The notes under the pieces were generated by a model, which saw only the letters and a list, made by a program, of their open reading frames with translations, ran no database searches and was not told the origin of the DNA. Positions 22,884-34,560 of a stretch of DNA of 64,000 bases are shown piece by piece. The stretch is taken from NCBI GenBank assembly GCA_946902875.1, contig OX336349.1, forward strand, positions 9,509,891-9,573,890. The letters are read 5' to 3'. How positions within the stretch are numbered: the first letter of the stretch is position 1; each line of letters opens with the position of its first letter. A program made the position numbers and the translations under genes. The stretch comes from Nematopogon swammerdamellus (taxonomy: Eukaryota > Arthropoda > Insecta > Lepidoptera > Adelidae).

Positions 22884-23283
22884 AATGACAAAATTTTTTA
22901 TTGATAATTTAGATAGGTATATTTCCTGTATAACTTAATGATAATTTTAGTTAGGTTAGGTATGTTATTCAGTAAAGACTGCCAAAATGTTAAGGGGTCA
23001 TTTTGGAGCTCAAACGATCAACTAGCCCTTAAATTTTTGGTAGAAATTTGCGGTATCACTCTGTACACAGAATGAAAGTTGTATGCGTAGGTAACGTGTG
23101 TTAAGTTAGCGACTTGAGATTAGGTATAAGGCGGACACACAAAAAGCAATCACAATAAAATAACAAGTTACAATTTGTGAGCGAGAAGAGCGGATTGTGG
23201 GAGGCGAGAAGTTTGCCGATTAGTTGTGTTTGAAAATACCTAGAAGATCGTGAAGTAGGTACATGGATTATAGAGCGCTACTG
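22884..23283. other. intergenic DNA
   Basis: AT-rich; nothing recognisable. Confidence 0.35.
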
Positions 23284-23437
23284 TACAGTTACCGGCAGCA
23301 AATAATGCGTGTCGAACTTTAGAAAGAGAAAATCCGGTTGTAGCGCGTCGTCCCTGTCTCACAGAGTCGTGCGAGTTCGTAAGACATGGGACGACGCTCT
23401 ACAGCTCGACACGAATCATTTTCTGCCGGGAACTGTA
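23284..23437. mobile_element. foldback MITE, about 154 bp
   Basis: Inverted ends TACAGTTACCGGCAGCAAAT and ATTTTCTGCCGGGAACTGTA, then ATGCGTGTCGA against TCGACACG. The inner GCGTCGTCCC and GGGACGACGC also pair. Confidence 0.65.
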
Positions 23438-23481
23438 TCTACTTTGTTTGATGTTATCTATGAAGTATAGGTCGTTCGTTC

Positions 23482-23620
23482 TAACCTGAGGCGTACAAAT
23501 ACATTCACGCATGACGGTGAGCATAAAATTCTGCGAGTGTATTAGTGCTCAGGCCATGTTTATGCGCATGTCAAACATTTGTATTAGAGAAATGCATGTG
23601 TGTGCGGCCTCAGGTTAGGC
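23482..23620. mobile_element. second foldback MITE beside the first
   Basis: CTAACCTGAGGC at the left and GCCTCAGGTTAG at the right are inverted copies. The arms also share CATTCACGCATG-type sequence. Non-coding. Confidence 0.55.
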
Positions 23621-23699
23621 CGTCCATGCTATACCTACTTGTTAAATCTTATTAAGTTTGTATAAATTTTATGCATTACGCCTTTTTAATAGGTATGTA

Positions 23700-24058
23700 T
23701 GCATTTTTAGGGTTCCGTATCCGTCGTACGGGACCCTATTACTAAGCCTACGCCGTCTGTCTGTCTGTCTGTCCGTCTGTCCGAGGGCTGTATCTCTTGA
23801 ACCGTAATAGGTAGCCCGTTGAAATTTTCACGCAGAATATGTGTTATTTATTAATAACAAAAAATAATAAAAATAAGAAAAAGTAAATAATTCACGGGGC
23901 TCCCCATAGAAAAAACTAAAAAGTGTATGCGCGCCATCTACCGAAAAGAGTATGAAGCATTTTAACTATTACATAGATGGCGTGAGTGACGCTGACCATG
24001 ACATGGCGATACGGAACCCTCGGTTCGCGAGTTCGACTCGCACTTGGCCGTTTTTTTT
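23700..24058 (+). repeat. dispersed repeat B, full-length copy
   Basis: TTTTTAGGGTTCCGTATCC, the GTCTGTCTGTCTGTCCGTCT tract, GGCTGTATCTCTTGAACCG, a CTCCCCATAG segment, then CGGAACCCTCGG and a CGCACTTGGCCGTTTTTTT end. This is the best example of the family in the window. Confidence 0.8.
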
Positions 24059-24414
24059 ATCTGTGGTAAAACTTTAAACATTCTGCCAAGTTTGCGGCTG
24101 CAAACGGCAACATAATGTGTATATTTTTGATACGAACTCATAAAACATTTCATATTTGGTTGTCAATTGTCATGTTGGACAATCATTAGAGATTTCTTCG
24201 AATTTCCGCGCGTACCACATGTTGTTGTCGGCATCTATTATTAATTTACCTTATTTTTATTTACCCAAGTCTCTAATGATTTATTGAATAGGCAGTCTCT
24301 ACTAAGGATGACGCAAAAGTTGTATATAAATAAATGATGATTGCCTCTTCTTATCCCTCCGGCGAAGCAGCGTCTTAGTAGATTAGGTTAGATTAGCAAT
24401 AAATATACCATTGA

Positions 24415-24540
24415 AAAGAATAGGCCCACTGCATCTTTCCCCATGCACGTCGTAAAAGGTGACTAAGAGATAAGGAAAAGCTGACGTGCTAAAGGGCGAT
24501 AGGCTAGCCACATTTCACCTTAGCACTGTCCTTCCATACC
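24415..24540 (+). repeat. dispersed repeat A, 5' fragment
   Basis: Matches the first third of the 9635-9975 copy: AATAGGCCCACTGCATC, CCCATGCACGTCGTAAAAGG, AAAGGGCGATAGGCTAGCC. Confidence 0.75.
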
Positions 24541-26190
24541 GAAATATTTGACGATAACAATTGACACAACTCAGATATCGCAGTTTCGAATTTTTTTATC
24601 CATATTGAACGTTCATATATATTTTTTATTTATTTACGGGCAAATCTATTATTGATGCTCTTATTTGAATTTTAATTCGTTGACAATTATTATAATACTA
24701 CTGCATTATTATTTAATTTATTGTTCTGTTTTTAATCGTTATGGCTTTTTTGAAATTATGTTTGAACTTCTTGTCACGTTAAGTCACAGATTGAACATAT
24801 ACATATTAAAAAATAATCAGAGCAGTGCGGGTTGTTTTTGACTTTTTAAGGACTTTTTAAATTTGGATGAAAAAGGATAGAGCGAACGAAATGCGTCTCA
24901 ACTTTTTTTTCAATAATATAATATGGTAGATCATCTTCTGTTAATAGGCATATTCTATGGCAGTGGTGCCAATACTTTTTTCTATGAAGATCCAACTACC
25001 TACAAAAAATTTAAGGTTGTGAGATCGACACCTGTACCAAAAATGTTCGTTGTTCAATTTATATACAGTAATTTTTGTTATTTTAGAGTAATCAAACCAT
25101 ACGCACTTACGTATTGTTTTTAAATTACCTATTTTACCTAAATGAAACTACATACATTAATACTATTAAACCAATCTTTATTAAATGTAATTAATATCCT
25201 AAAAAGCTTTTCATTAAGTACATCCTATATATTTGTCACCATTGCGGTCCTTGCGGAAGACGACACGATCCGAAAAATGTTAGTCACATCAAATATTATG
25301 AATAAAATTCCTTGATGTTTCTACAAGTCACTTTTTGCTCTACATACTTTCAGCGATCGACCTAAATCTCTTGGGATCGTCCGGTCGATCGCGATCGACC
25401 GCATGGGCGCCACTGTTCTATGATAATAGGTATAGAAGAGGTATAAGAAAAGAGGTTGTGCCAATATGGTGTCCATAGTCCATGCTCAGGTTCCTGCAGG
25501 CCTATTGAATGTCCAACATGTGCCGCGACATATGGCACCAATCTTGGCACGGATTAATCTTAAAAATCACATCGCCTATATCGTGTTACCGAATGCACAA
25601 GTTTACTTACGCCAAATGTCGCAAAAACTGCTCATTCACAGGGTGGCTAGTGGAGTGGAAGCCCTGTGCGCCCTTTTCACGATGGAATTGACGTAATTTG
25701 CAAATTATTGACGGCCCGCTCGGTCGCGTTACCAGAGTTTCGCGTATTTTGCAATAGTTTCAAACGCAAGAATTATAATTATAGTCAATAGATATGTATA
25801 AGACATAAGCTAGGGCATATTTCTAAGTTTTTACGATTTTCTCCGACTCCATTATACCCACTGATCATCTCGTATTTACGGTATGAAGATGGTATTTTGC
25901 TATAATAACATTCCAATGATATTTCAAGACAGAATGTATGAATAAAAATTTCATCTAAATTGGTCGAGCTGTTCTTGATTTGTAATCGAACATATAAATA
26001 AAATACATTGCATTTTGTATTAAGTGTTAAGAGATACGTATTGAATTGAAACGCCACTTCCGCTTTATCTTTAGTAGAGTCTGTCTAAAACTGTCTATAA
26101 ATAAATCATAGATCTGAGTAAATAAGGAAAACTAAAAATTGACGTAGGCAATATTATAGTCGCAGAAATTCGAAGTAATCTCAAATGTTT
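24541..26190. other. intergenic DNA
   Basis: No gene supported. A palindromic CGATCG-rich patch lies near 25380-25400. Short frames around 25466-25696 look like chance. Confidence 0.35.
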
Positions 26191-26194
26191 CTCA

Positions 26195-26280
26195 ACTTTT
26201 CATCATCATCATCATCATCATCAGCCTGTATCGATCCACTGCTGGACATAGGCCTCTCCCAAGGCACGCCACCACTATGA
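26195..26280 (-). repeat. RTE-type LINE 3' end with GAT tail
   Basis: Reverse orientation of the 15340-15430 fragment: (ATC)n, then CCACTGCTGGACATAGGCC and TCTCCCAAGGCACGCCAC. Confidence 0.75.
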
Positions 26281-26549
26281 CCTAAAAATCTAGACATGAA
26301 TCTTGTATGAGATGCACTTTATAAATCTATCTCCACCCCATGAGTCACCTATGCAACTTGTTTCTACAAAGTGATGAGTGATGATGACAAAAACTGACCC
26401 CGACCACCAAAGAAAGTATAAAGTGACGTAATTTAAGAATTAAAAAAAATCGAAATACAATCCTCTCCATCCGGTCGGTGAACGGGATTCATACGCAACA
26501 CAACTAAATAAAGTATACATTTTATTTAGTTCTGTTTAGTTGTGTACAT

Positions 26550-26815
26550 ACATACCTATATACATACATATCACACGCGCTGAATCTCGACAATCGGGGT
26601 TATTACAGCACAACACCGACCACCACGTTTCGAAGTATTCGTACAAGATTCAATCGATCAAGCAGCAAGTAAGGCACAAGACCCACCTGCTGCATGACTC
26701 GGTGCAAGTACCATGCCAATGTAAGAGGTCGCGAGCCTGTCGCCCTTTAGCACGGCATCTTGTCCTTATCCCTTAGTCGCCTTTTACGACATGCATGGGG
26801 AGAGATGTAGTGTGT
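26550..26815 (-). repeat. dispersed repeat A
   Basis: Reverse copy with the TACATA-rich end, CGCTGAATCTCGACAATCGG, the CTGCTGCATGACTCGG block and CTTTTACGACATGCATGGGG. An internal deletion removes the GCAAGAACTCTGG part. Confidence 0.8.
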
Positions 26816-27550
26816 CCAAATAAAAGAAAATTTAACTAATTTAACTATTAATTTATTTTATAGACCAGAATGAATGAATGGCTGTGTCGATGTCACCTCA
26901 AGACAGTAATCTCAGTCAGCTGATTTGCTGCTACTAATTATAGTTTTTATTTTATTTATGGAACCTGAGATGTTTGGCTACAGCCGTGATGCCAAGCCTA
27001 AAACACATTGGTGAACTGCTACCGTGTCATTGCTTCCCTTTGATCGTGGCGGCTACACTGAACTGTATGGAAAAACACAAAAATTTACTTAGCCGCTTCG
27101 ACCGATGCGTTTTACGTGGAATCCGAAGTCCGAAAGATGAAAGGTTTTTACATTTTCTCTACATTTTCTCTACATTTTACAAAGTACTTTGTTATATAAT
27201 ATATGAGCTTAAAACAAACAAAACTATTCCGTGAATAGGCTAAATCCAGATGAGAAAATCTGGAAGTTGTAATGAATAAAATTAATCAGGATTGCATGTG
27301 CAGAAGTGGACCAACCGCGGTGACCTAAACGATGGACAGTTATTGTGGCGGAAGACGCGGGATGAACAATTTATTGTCCCGTGAACATTGTTCAGAATAC
27401 AACACCGACGAATAGGCGACATCCGCTCCATTATTTAGGGTACAGATTGTGAAAAAAAAACTAGGTTATTGCATCTTAGGTGCTTCTTGGGGAATTCAAA
27501 ACGGCTTGAATACTCGAACAGGCTTTTTTGAATTTATTTTATGGTTGCTG
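26816..27550. other. intergenic DNA
   Basis: An 86-codon frame at 26974-27234 has a fairly protein-like start but no recognisable motif and may be a retroelement fragment. Nothing else. Confidence 0.35.
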
Positions 27551-27554
27551 AAGC

Positions 27555-28015
27555 TTATTTTTAGGGTTCCGTAGTCAACAAGGAACCCTTATAGTTTCGC
27601 CACATCCGTCGGTCTGTCCGTCCGTCCGTCCGACTGTCTGTCCGTGGCTTAGCTCAGAGACCCTTAGTACTAGAAAGTTGTAAGTTGGTATGGGTATACA
27701 TATTAATAACGCCGACAAAGTGGTAAAATAAAGATTTTGAAATGATTTTTTTTTTCACTTCTACCCCATCGTGTGGGGTTTCGTTGGATAGGTCTTTTGA
27801 AAATGTTGCGGGTTTGTTTTGACGAGTAATAGTCGTCCAACTTATAATATGTACGGACGACAGCCATCATTTCACTGTTGAAGAACTTTTTCAAATTAAC
27901 ATTCATTTATTTCCCCTACAAAATTATACAACTAATCAAATAATTTATTTTGATAGGGTTCCGCAACTACGGAACCCTACACTGCGCGTGGCCCGACACG
28001 CACTTGGCCGCTTTT
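27555..28015 (+). repeat. dispersed repeat B
   Basis: Opens with TTTTTAGGGTTCCGTAGTC and the GTCCGTCCGTCCGTCC tract. It closes with TACGGAACCCTACACTGCG and CGCACTTGGCCGCTTTT. Confidence 0.8.
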
Positions 28016-28735
28016 AGAAATGGGAGTTACTAACAAAACATTGCAATTACATGTGCTTTTCATTGTAGTTGTAGACGTAGGTACTATCAATGTATTCTCT
28101 GTGGTTGTAGATAGAGCGGTGGTGCACCTAATCTAATTTATTTTGGGTTTATTACTTAATTACTGGCAGGTTCATTAATAAATTCGAGTCGAGCATCAGT
28201 CCCGAAACGGGTTGTGTGTCGAAAGATTTCATTCCGTGACAGGAGATAAAATAATTAAGTATTTTCATTAAAAAACCTTTCACCAACCCACGAATATCCA
28301 AGGAGAAGGCTATCGACTGCATAAGTTTTCTTCATCATTAACGACCTATATATAGGTAGCACTATATATACTCGTAGGTAGTTCGTTTGAAATATTTTCC
28401 CTTATTCTTATATTAGCAATAATGGAGTTATGCGGTTCTTATTTATCAGTTATCGGAGGTATATTTTTAGGTATATACAGGCGGTAATTTACACAGTAAA
28501 TTGGTGTCTTGAAACTGGAAGATCGTGTGATATGTGGACCAGTTCTTCTGGTTTATTGAACCACATAGAGCAACATATACTTACAGGCTTAATTTTTACT
28601 TTAGACGCACCGTCCAACCAACATGGTGTAACTAGTGGGTGTTAGTAAGATACGATGTTAGAATTGTTTTGTTATTTATTATTCACGAGTTCGCTCGTTT
28701 TATCATTCAAAAAATAGTCAATACAGATACCTACT
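28016..28735. other. intergenic DNA
   Basis: AT-rich with a short CACGAGTTCGCTCG patch at 28684; no gene. Confidence 0.35.
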
Positions 28736-28737
28736 AT

Positions 28738-30020
28738 TTGTCTGTGTGGGGCTGGTACTTAAAAAAAATAACCCCACCACAGCATCTCTCCCCGAGCATG
28801 TCTTAAAATACGACTAAGGGATAAGGACAAGATGCTGTCCTAAAAGGCGACAGGCTAGCCACATCTCACCTTGACACGAGTCATGCATGCAGCAGAAGTG
28901 TCTTCGTGCCTTACTTGCTGCTTGATGTACTGGTCTGAATTCTTTGCTAAATGTGGTGGTCGGTGTTGTGCTGTAATTTACCAGAGTCCTCGCAGCATAA
29001 CCAACACCGACTACTCTGCTAACGCCGAGTGCTGGGATCACTGGCGGCTGGTCCTAAAGTGCGCTCGTGCGCCGCACTACCGTACCACGAGAAGTCTTCA
29101 CTTCACTCAAAATAAATAATATCTTACAACATACCTACATTAAAACCATAAAGATCGTAGGTACTCCAAATAAATAAGAATGTGAATTCGACCTTACTTT
29201 ATAGATCACAAGGCATTTTTTGCGACTAAACGCGCGCCCCGTGCGGAATCGAATCGCGCACGCGGGTCTCACATACTGAATGTATGGGTATCGGCAAAAC
29301 ACCGCTGGCGCGTGAGACAAAAGATACTTAATAGAAACAGTATGGGCCGAAATGAAGTTCTGCGTGCGGCGCACGAGCGCCAAACAAGGACGCTATATCG
29401 TGAATAGCCGCGCGTGCGACACGTCGCGAGCGATTCGTTTTGCCCTAGTCCGTCTACCTAGAGTCAGCGCGCTGTCATGTGATATCTATCACATACCCGT
29501 TAGCGCGCGAATATTTAAAATGGGATATGGTTAGATTTTGTGCTTTCTGTCATGTGATACTGTGAATTAAATGGTGCCGATATTTGCCTAAGAGTTGGTT
29601 AAAGGTAAGGCTTTACAATCAGGTGATCCCGGGTTCAATTCCTACTTTTCAAATGCTTTTATTTTTATATATTTTTTTAAGTATTTTTGGGACATTACTA
29701 CTTTTTCTTTTTGCTAAAGCAGTAGTGTTGCGGTCTATGGGTGTGTTCATAAAGGTACTAAAAATGAGTTAAAAAACTTTTTAGGTTTATTTTTTTCTTG
29801 TTTTTTGCAACTCATTGAGTGTCTTGAGAATATTCATATTAGGTACGTACATAATAAAAAGCAGGCGTTTAAAAAATTCGGAAGTCCCGATCTTAAAATA
29901 ACATGACGGGAATTTGTTGGGAAATTTAGTATGTAGGTAGGTACTTAGCGCACTACCGGTCTCTGAAGTCACCAGCCGCCACTGGCTGGGATACAGCGTG
30001 TGGTATGTATGAATGCATAC
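28738..30020 (+). repeat. dispersed repeat A, split by a hAT-type insertion
   Basis: The 5' and middle parts lie at 28738-29038 and the 3' end (ATACAGCGTGTGGTATGTATG) at 29991-30020. The two halves join precisely if the 29039-29984 insertion and one copy of GCTGGGAT are removed. Confidence 0.8.
29039..29984. mobile_element. non-autonomous hAT-type transposon, 946 bp
   Basis: Terminal inverted repeats CACTGGCGGCTGGT (29039) and ACCAGCCGCCACTG (29971-29984) differ at one base. They are flanked by a perfect 8-bp target duplication GCTGGGAT (29031-29038 and 29985-29992). The 8-bp duplication and CAGTGGCG-type end are hAT hallmarks. No transposase is present. A CpG-rich core spans 29220-29520, and a tRNA-like B box (GGTTCAATTCC) lies at about 29633. 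Confidence 0.85.
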
Positions 30021-30470
30021 AGATACTGTTTTAAAGGGAAACTAATTTGAGCCTGAGTTTTTTCTTCACTGATATTGGATATGGTTCACTATATACTATT
30101 GCTAAAACATTATCGGTGGAGGTTTGATAATCAATCAAATAACCATATTAGAATAATTCAGAATGTAACTCTTATCAGGCTTGTTTTCTAAAGCAGTTCG
30201 TCAATAACAACTTGACCATTAAACAATTCCGTTGACGGAAAATTTGTATAATAGTGCTCTAATAGAGCACACGATCAATTAGTTCTTAATAACTGATTAG
30301 GAAATTTACCTCACAAACGAACATATGTTAAACAAATTTAGAGCACACGACAATACCTACATGTTGATCGATAGATCAAGCAAGCAAGCACAGTATGTAA
30401 GTACATATTTCCACAAACAAAATAACCTAATGGCTACACAGCTACATAAAAGGTTAAAAAAAGAGAATCC
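30021..30470. other. intergenic DNA
   Basis: AT-rich, nothing recognisable. Confidence 0.35.
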
Positions 30471-30559
30471 TCGATGAGTCCGTCATTATTCCACACGTCA
30501 AACTCTTTTTCTCCTCTCTCTCTCTATGTTTATCATCACCCACACAGTTTTTTTTCTCT

Positions 30560-30640
30560 CTCCACGACTCGCCCCGCACTTCCTGTGTGGAGCGCTCCTT
30601 GTACGAGAGTGTGGGAAAAGGCGGCAGGTGTTATGCGAGA
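30560..30640 (+). promoter_or_regulatory. candidate Notch/proneural module VI
   Basis: TGTGGGAA (30610-30617) and a proneural E-box GCAGGTG (30624-30630) are only 6 bp apart on the same strand, the tightest such pair outside the bHLH promoter. A CpG/CA-rich tract follows (30700-30830). Confidence 0.45.
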
Positions 30641-31046
30641 TCGTGAACAACCATGCATTACCATTCACATTATTCAACAATAAATAATAATAATAAGCGA
30701 ACGAGCGACGACGCGCTGCGCACGCGCACTGCACGCACACAAGCGCGTACACACGCACACATACATGTATGTGGAACTCGCGCGCCGACCGCCCGCCCGC
30801 CGCCGCCGCGCCGACGACGAGACGCAAGCGTGGCCTCGCATACTAACTAATGGATGGCTCGTGTACTCACACTAACGCAAAACCTACCCTGTGCGCGCGC
30901 GCATGTGTGTGTCTACTACTAGAGCTTAGTGGCCTTTATTTTTTATGCAGCACGGTGAAGAAATTACATCACGAAGTGGATTCGGGATCATGTCCGAATG
31001 ATAATAATAATTTTTCTTTTATAATGATCCTAAGATCAGGACCCCT
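30641..31046. other. CpG- and CA-rich tract
   Basis: GCACGCACACAAGCGCGTAC-type simple sequence and a CCGCCCGCCGCCGCCGCG run. Open frames on both strands reflect composition, not genes. Confidence 0.4.
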
Positions 31047-32645
31047 ACCGTGCTAATTTTACTCGCACGACGAGTTCGAGCTGCGCTCGACTCGATCGGT
31101 CGCACGAGGCAAATTATTTTGGTACCGGCGTGCAGGTGAGTATGTATGCGAGTGTCGACCAAGTGACGAATTCTCGATCGAGTGTCGATCTACCAGTCTT
31201 GCCACTATTACAATTTTTTTACTAAATGTATTATGCTACCTAGAATGCAAAGCGCTCATTTTGCTAGGTATCAAACGGTCAATATGGTATGTATACTATT
31301 TTTCAGAATCTTTATGTTAATTAAAAGAGAAAAAGAGTATTGACTAAGTTGAAAAACGCGTATAAATTGAACATCCCGATATTTAAGAGTAGCTATTTAG
31401 TATTAGTAAAAATTACATCGTGGCAACACACACGATGTTGGTTGTCGGTCGGTCAGCCAGCTGTGTGAGTGATGACGACATTCATTTTGAATCTCTTCCC
31501 CTCAACCCTCCGCCCTTCCTCCAGCCATATTACCTAGCCACAAAAATACCCCGATAACGGTACTAACGAGGCGAGACCGCGGTGAAGTGCGGGGGAAGCG
31601 CATTTATTCGAGGCGAGGTGCCTAGTCTATAATGCCTATATAGATATTCCGACGGGTAATACATTGCTGTAGATACCTAACTATCTAAAAATAAATAACT
31701 CCTGTATGTACCTACCTATTATTACCATATTTGGTTATACATTAATAGCTCCACTACCGGTCACCTATAAATTAGTTACATAGGTAGGTACATACTTAGG
31801 TAGGTACTGACAAATTGATATGAGACGTGTACTTAGAACACAAGCTTTACTATGCACTAACTACGGTACCGTACGTGTGGGCCGGTCGGTATTAATAAGA
31901 ATAGCCCCACTGCATCTCTCCCCGTGCATGTCATAAAAGGCGGCTAAGGGATAAGGGCACGATGCCGTGCTAAAGGTCGACAGGCTAGCCACCTGTCACA
32001 TTGTCACGGTCCTTCCACCGAGTCATGCAGGAGGTGGGTCTGCATGCCTTACTTGCTGCTTGATGTAGTTAGGTATGTGTAGCACAACACCGATTACTCT
32101 GCTTACCCCGATTGTCGGGATGATGGTCGGGATATAGCGTGTGATATGTATGATGTGATGTATGCATGTATGTACCTAGGTACAGACTTTATTCTTATTT
32201 TATTTTAGTGATAGGTACTTAGGTACCTACTTGTATTTTTTATCTATATTATTTGAGTAAATACTTAAATAAAATAAAGGAATGAACAACTTATAAATAA
32301 AATAATACATATTTAAATACCTTTCCACTAAATTCAATGAAAGGAATCGTTAATTTAACATATAACCAACTTTGAGATTTACTAAACTATCGCAAAAGTT
32401 GATCAAGATCAATCGAGTGTTTGGGTGAGCGTTTACGTCAAAATGACTCGAAGTTCGAGCTCACATTTCGTACGACGACGGTACCAATAACTGTCAAAAT
32501 GTGGTAGATCGACGTTCGAGTTCGAGTAGACCACGTGACCGTTTCGTGCACTCACTCACTTGTACATTTGACAGCTACGACGGTACCAATTATGCCTACT
32601 CGTTCATTTTGCTCGAACTCGTCGATCGAGTAAAATTACCACGGT
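31047..32645. mobile_element. degenerate foldback element, 1.6 kb
   Basis: Left end ACCGTGCTAATTTTACTCG and right end CGAGTAAAATTACCACGGT are inverted copies with one mismatch. Subterminal CGACGAGTTCGAGC, TTGGTACCG and GTCGATCTACCA segments are also mirrored, with gaps. A repeat-A copy is nested inside. No clear target duplication and no coding sequence. Confidence 0.6.
31880..32180 (+). repeat. dispersed repeat A nested in the foldback element
   Basis: GTGTGGGCCGGTCGGTA, CCCGTGCATGTCATAAAAG, the ACCGAGTCATGCAGGAGG block, AGCACAACACCGATTACTC and a TGTATGATGTGATGTATGCA end. The middle part is deleted. Confidence 0.8.
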
Positions 32646-32934
32646 CGGGCTGCAGAAACGAGACGTCTCGATTGAAGTAATTTTTGCTTCGCACTGTATG
32701 TGTACATAAGTAATTCGTAACTAATATGAAGGGTCTCTTTCGTTTCTGGAATTGAGAGAGGGCTCAAAAGAATTTTGCAATAAAATAAAATATTAGGTTT
32801 ATTAAAAATTTATTGCAAAGCGCAAATGTATGAGTTGTTTTAAAATAAATTATAATAATATATATGTAATTATTATTAATGATTTTATCTTCAATTCTCA
32901 CACTCAATCAGTCTAGTCTTTTGCTACTACCAAC
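32646..32934. other. intergenic DNA
   Basis: Shorter than the other gaps; contains one TTCTCACA (32895-32902) and nothing else of note. Confidence 0.35.
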
Positions 32935-34468
32935 TTTTTTTTTTTTTTTTATTGTTAGCTCGACATATGGCGCCGAGGCACCCATAAGGTGTCTAACGGC
33001 GCCCATGGACATTTGGTCGTATTCGGGGGTTGCGAATGCCATGCCGGCCTGACAGGTGCCCATTCACGCCCCTCTTGAAGGACCCGAGACTGTACTTGGG
33101 GGGAAATATATGAGCAGGGAGAGCGTTCCAGAGTTTACCGGTTCTGTACAGGAAAGATCTGCAGAATCGATTGGTACGCATGCGCGGTAAGTCCAGCGTA
33201 TATGGATGCAATCCCTGCCCAGTGCGCGTGGTGCGGAGGTGGAAAGGGGACGGCGGGATCGCGTTAAACAGCTCCTCCGAGCACTCCCCATGGAATAAGC
33301 GATAGAACACACTAAGGGAGCCGACATCCCTACGGTGTTGCAGTGGTTCCAGATCACGGGACACTTCGGGGTCACCCACTAGTCGCACGGCTCGACGCTG
33401 GATCGAGTCCAGAGGCGCAAGCTGGTATTTGGCAGAGCCATCCCACAGGTGCGAGCAGTACTCCAAGCAAGACCTGATCTGCGATTTATACAGCAGCAGC
33501 TTTTGGTCCGCCGTGAAGTACCGTCGCACCTTATTGAGTACGCCCAGCTTTTTAGAAGCCAGCTTGGCCTTCCCCTCGATGTGGCGACGAAAGTTCAAGT
33601 CGTGCGACAGTTCGACTCCGAGGACCCCGAGGTGTTCGCTTAATTTGAGCGACGTGCCTTGGAATGAAGGAGCCGGTGTGAACGCCACTCTCTTCGCACT
33701 GAACGCGCAAACTTGTGTCTTGGAAGCGTTGAACTCGACCAAATTACTACGGCCCCATTCGGAAATAGAACCGAGTGTATGTTCGAGCTCAGACACAAGT
33801 CTTCGTCTCTTCTCATCCACAACATCCCGACTGGCTGAAGGGTGACTGGTGTAGGATCCGTGTGCCGTACTGTCATCTGCATAACAATGTATGTTGCCCA
33901 GAGACAGCATATCATTGATGTGCAGAAGAAACAGCGTGGGTGACAACACAGATCCTTGTGGTACGCCGGCGTTCACTGACATGGCGTCCGACGAGCAACC
34001 GTCCACTAGGACCTGAATGCTACGCCCATGTAGGAAGTCGGCGACCCAGTCACACAGGCCAGAAGGAAGTCCGTAAGCCGGCAATTTGCCCAAGAGCGAC
34101 TTGTGCCAAACCCGGTCAAATGCCTTGGCAATATCAAGGCCAATTGCCAAGGATTCGCCATGACCTTCAAGCGATTCCCCCCAAAGGTGAGTGACGTACG
34201 CTAGGAGATCACCAGCAGATCGTTTTGGCCGGAAGCCGTATTGCCGATCGCTGATGAGGTCATTTGTCTCTAGGTACTTCATGAGCTGCGCATTGATGAT
34301 GCGCTCCATCACCTTACAGAGAAGGGAGGTAATCGCTATAGGTCGGTAGTTTGACGGGTTTGAGCGGTCACCCTTTTTGGGGACCGCTTGCACAAACGCA
34401 GATTTCCAGGCCGCCGGCACACGACCATTAGAGTAGGAGAGACGGAATAGGCGGAATAATAACTCATA
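32935..34468 (-). mobile_element. 5'-truncated non-LTR retrotransposon (LINE)
   Basis: A minus-strand insertion with a 16-nt A tail (T run 32935-32950). It is preceded in element orientation by ACAATAAA. The body is one reverse transcriptase reading frame. At its 5' junction (about 34468) it abuts another LINE tail, consistent with truncated target-primed insertion. Two further copies of its 3' end lie at 22597-22883 and 49731-49878. Confidence 0.9.
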
Positions 34469-34474
34469 TTTCAC
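32993..34474 (-). CDS. LINE reverse transcriptase, N-terminally truncated
   Basis: 493 codons encoding the fingers, palm and C-terminal region of a non-LTR reverse transcriptase. Recognisable blocks, in order, are NYRPIAITS (about 42), QYGFRPKRSAGDLL, the first-aspartate block LDIAKAFDRVWH, GVPQGSVLSP and the catalytic YADDS. The conserved C-terminal region (LLYKSQIRSCLEYCSHLW) follows. The upstream apurinic endonuclease and any ORF1 are missing, so the element cannot move on its own. The first in-frame methionine lies in the junction and is not the natural start. It best fits the Jockey/CR1 group. An intact 1.5-kb frame suggests a fairly recent insertion. Confidence 0.9.
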   Translation of the reverse strand: MKYELLFRLFRLSYSNGRVPAAWKSAFVQAVPKKGDRSNPSNYRPIAITSLLCKVMERIINAQLMKYLETNDLISDRQYGFRPKRSAGDLLAYVTHLWGESLEGHGESLAIGLDIAKAFDRVWHKSLLGKLPAYGLPSGLCDWVADFLHGRSIQVLVDGCSSDAMSVNAGVPQGSVLSPTLFLLHINDMLSLGNIHCYADDSTAHGSYTSHPSASRDVVDEKRRRLVSELEHTLGSISEWGRSNLVEFNASKTQVCAFSAKRVAFTPAPSFQGTSLKLSEHLGVLGVELSHDLNFRRHIEGKAKLASKKLGVLNKVRRYFTADQKLLLYKSQIRSCLEYCSHLWDGSAKYQLAPLDSIQRRAVRLVGDPEVSRDLEPLQHRRDVGSLSVFYRLFHGECSEELFNAIPPSPFHLRTTRTGQGLHPYTLDLPRMRTNRFCRSFLYRTGKLWNALPAHIFPPKYSLGSFKRGVNGHLSGRHGIRNPRIRPNVHGRR

Positions 34475-34560
34475 TATATTAATCGACTCTCAAACATAAA
34501 AAGGTTGACTGAAAGAAATCTCTGTAAGGGATAAATCCGTCTTCGCCCCCAATGTAAATA
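34468..34560 (+). repeat. LINE 3'-tail relic
   Basis: CACTATATTAATCGACTCTC, AAAAGGTTGACTGAAAG, GGGATAAATCCGTCTTCGCC: the same sequence as 17966-18060. The reverse transcriptase element begins exactly beside it. Confidence 0.65.

Noticed and set aside
29597..29660. tRNA-like sequence with a good B box (GGTTCAATTCC)
   Set aside because: The T stem and anticodon arm do not pair properly, and the sequence lies inside the hAT element; at best a degenerate tRNA-derived fragment.
33429..33845. + strand 138-codon frame
   Set aside because: Antisense shadow of the LINE reverse transcriptase.
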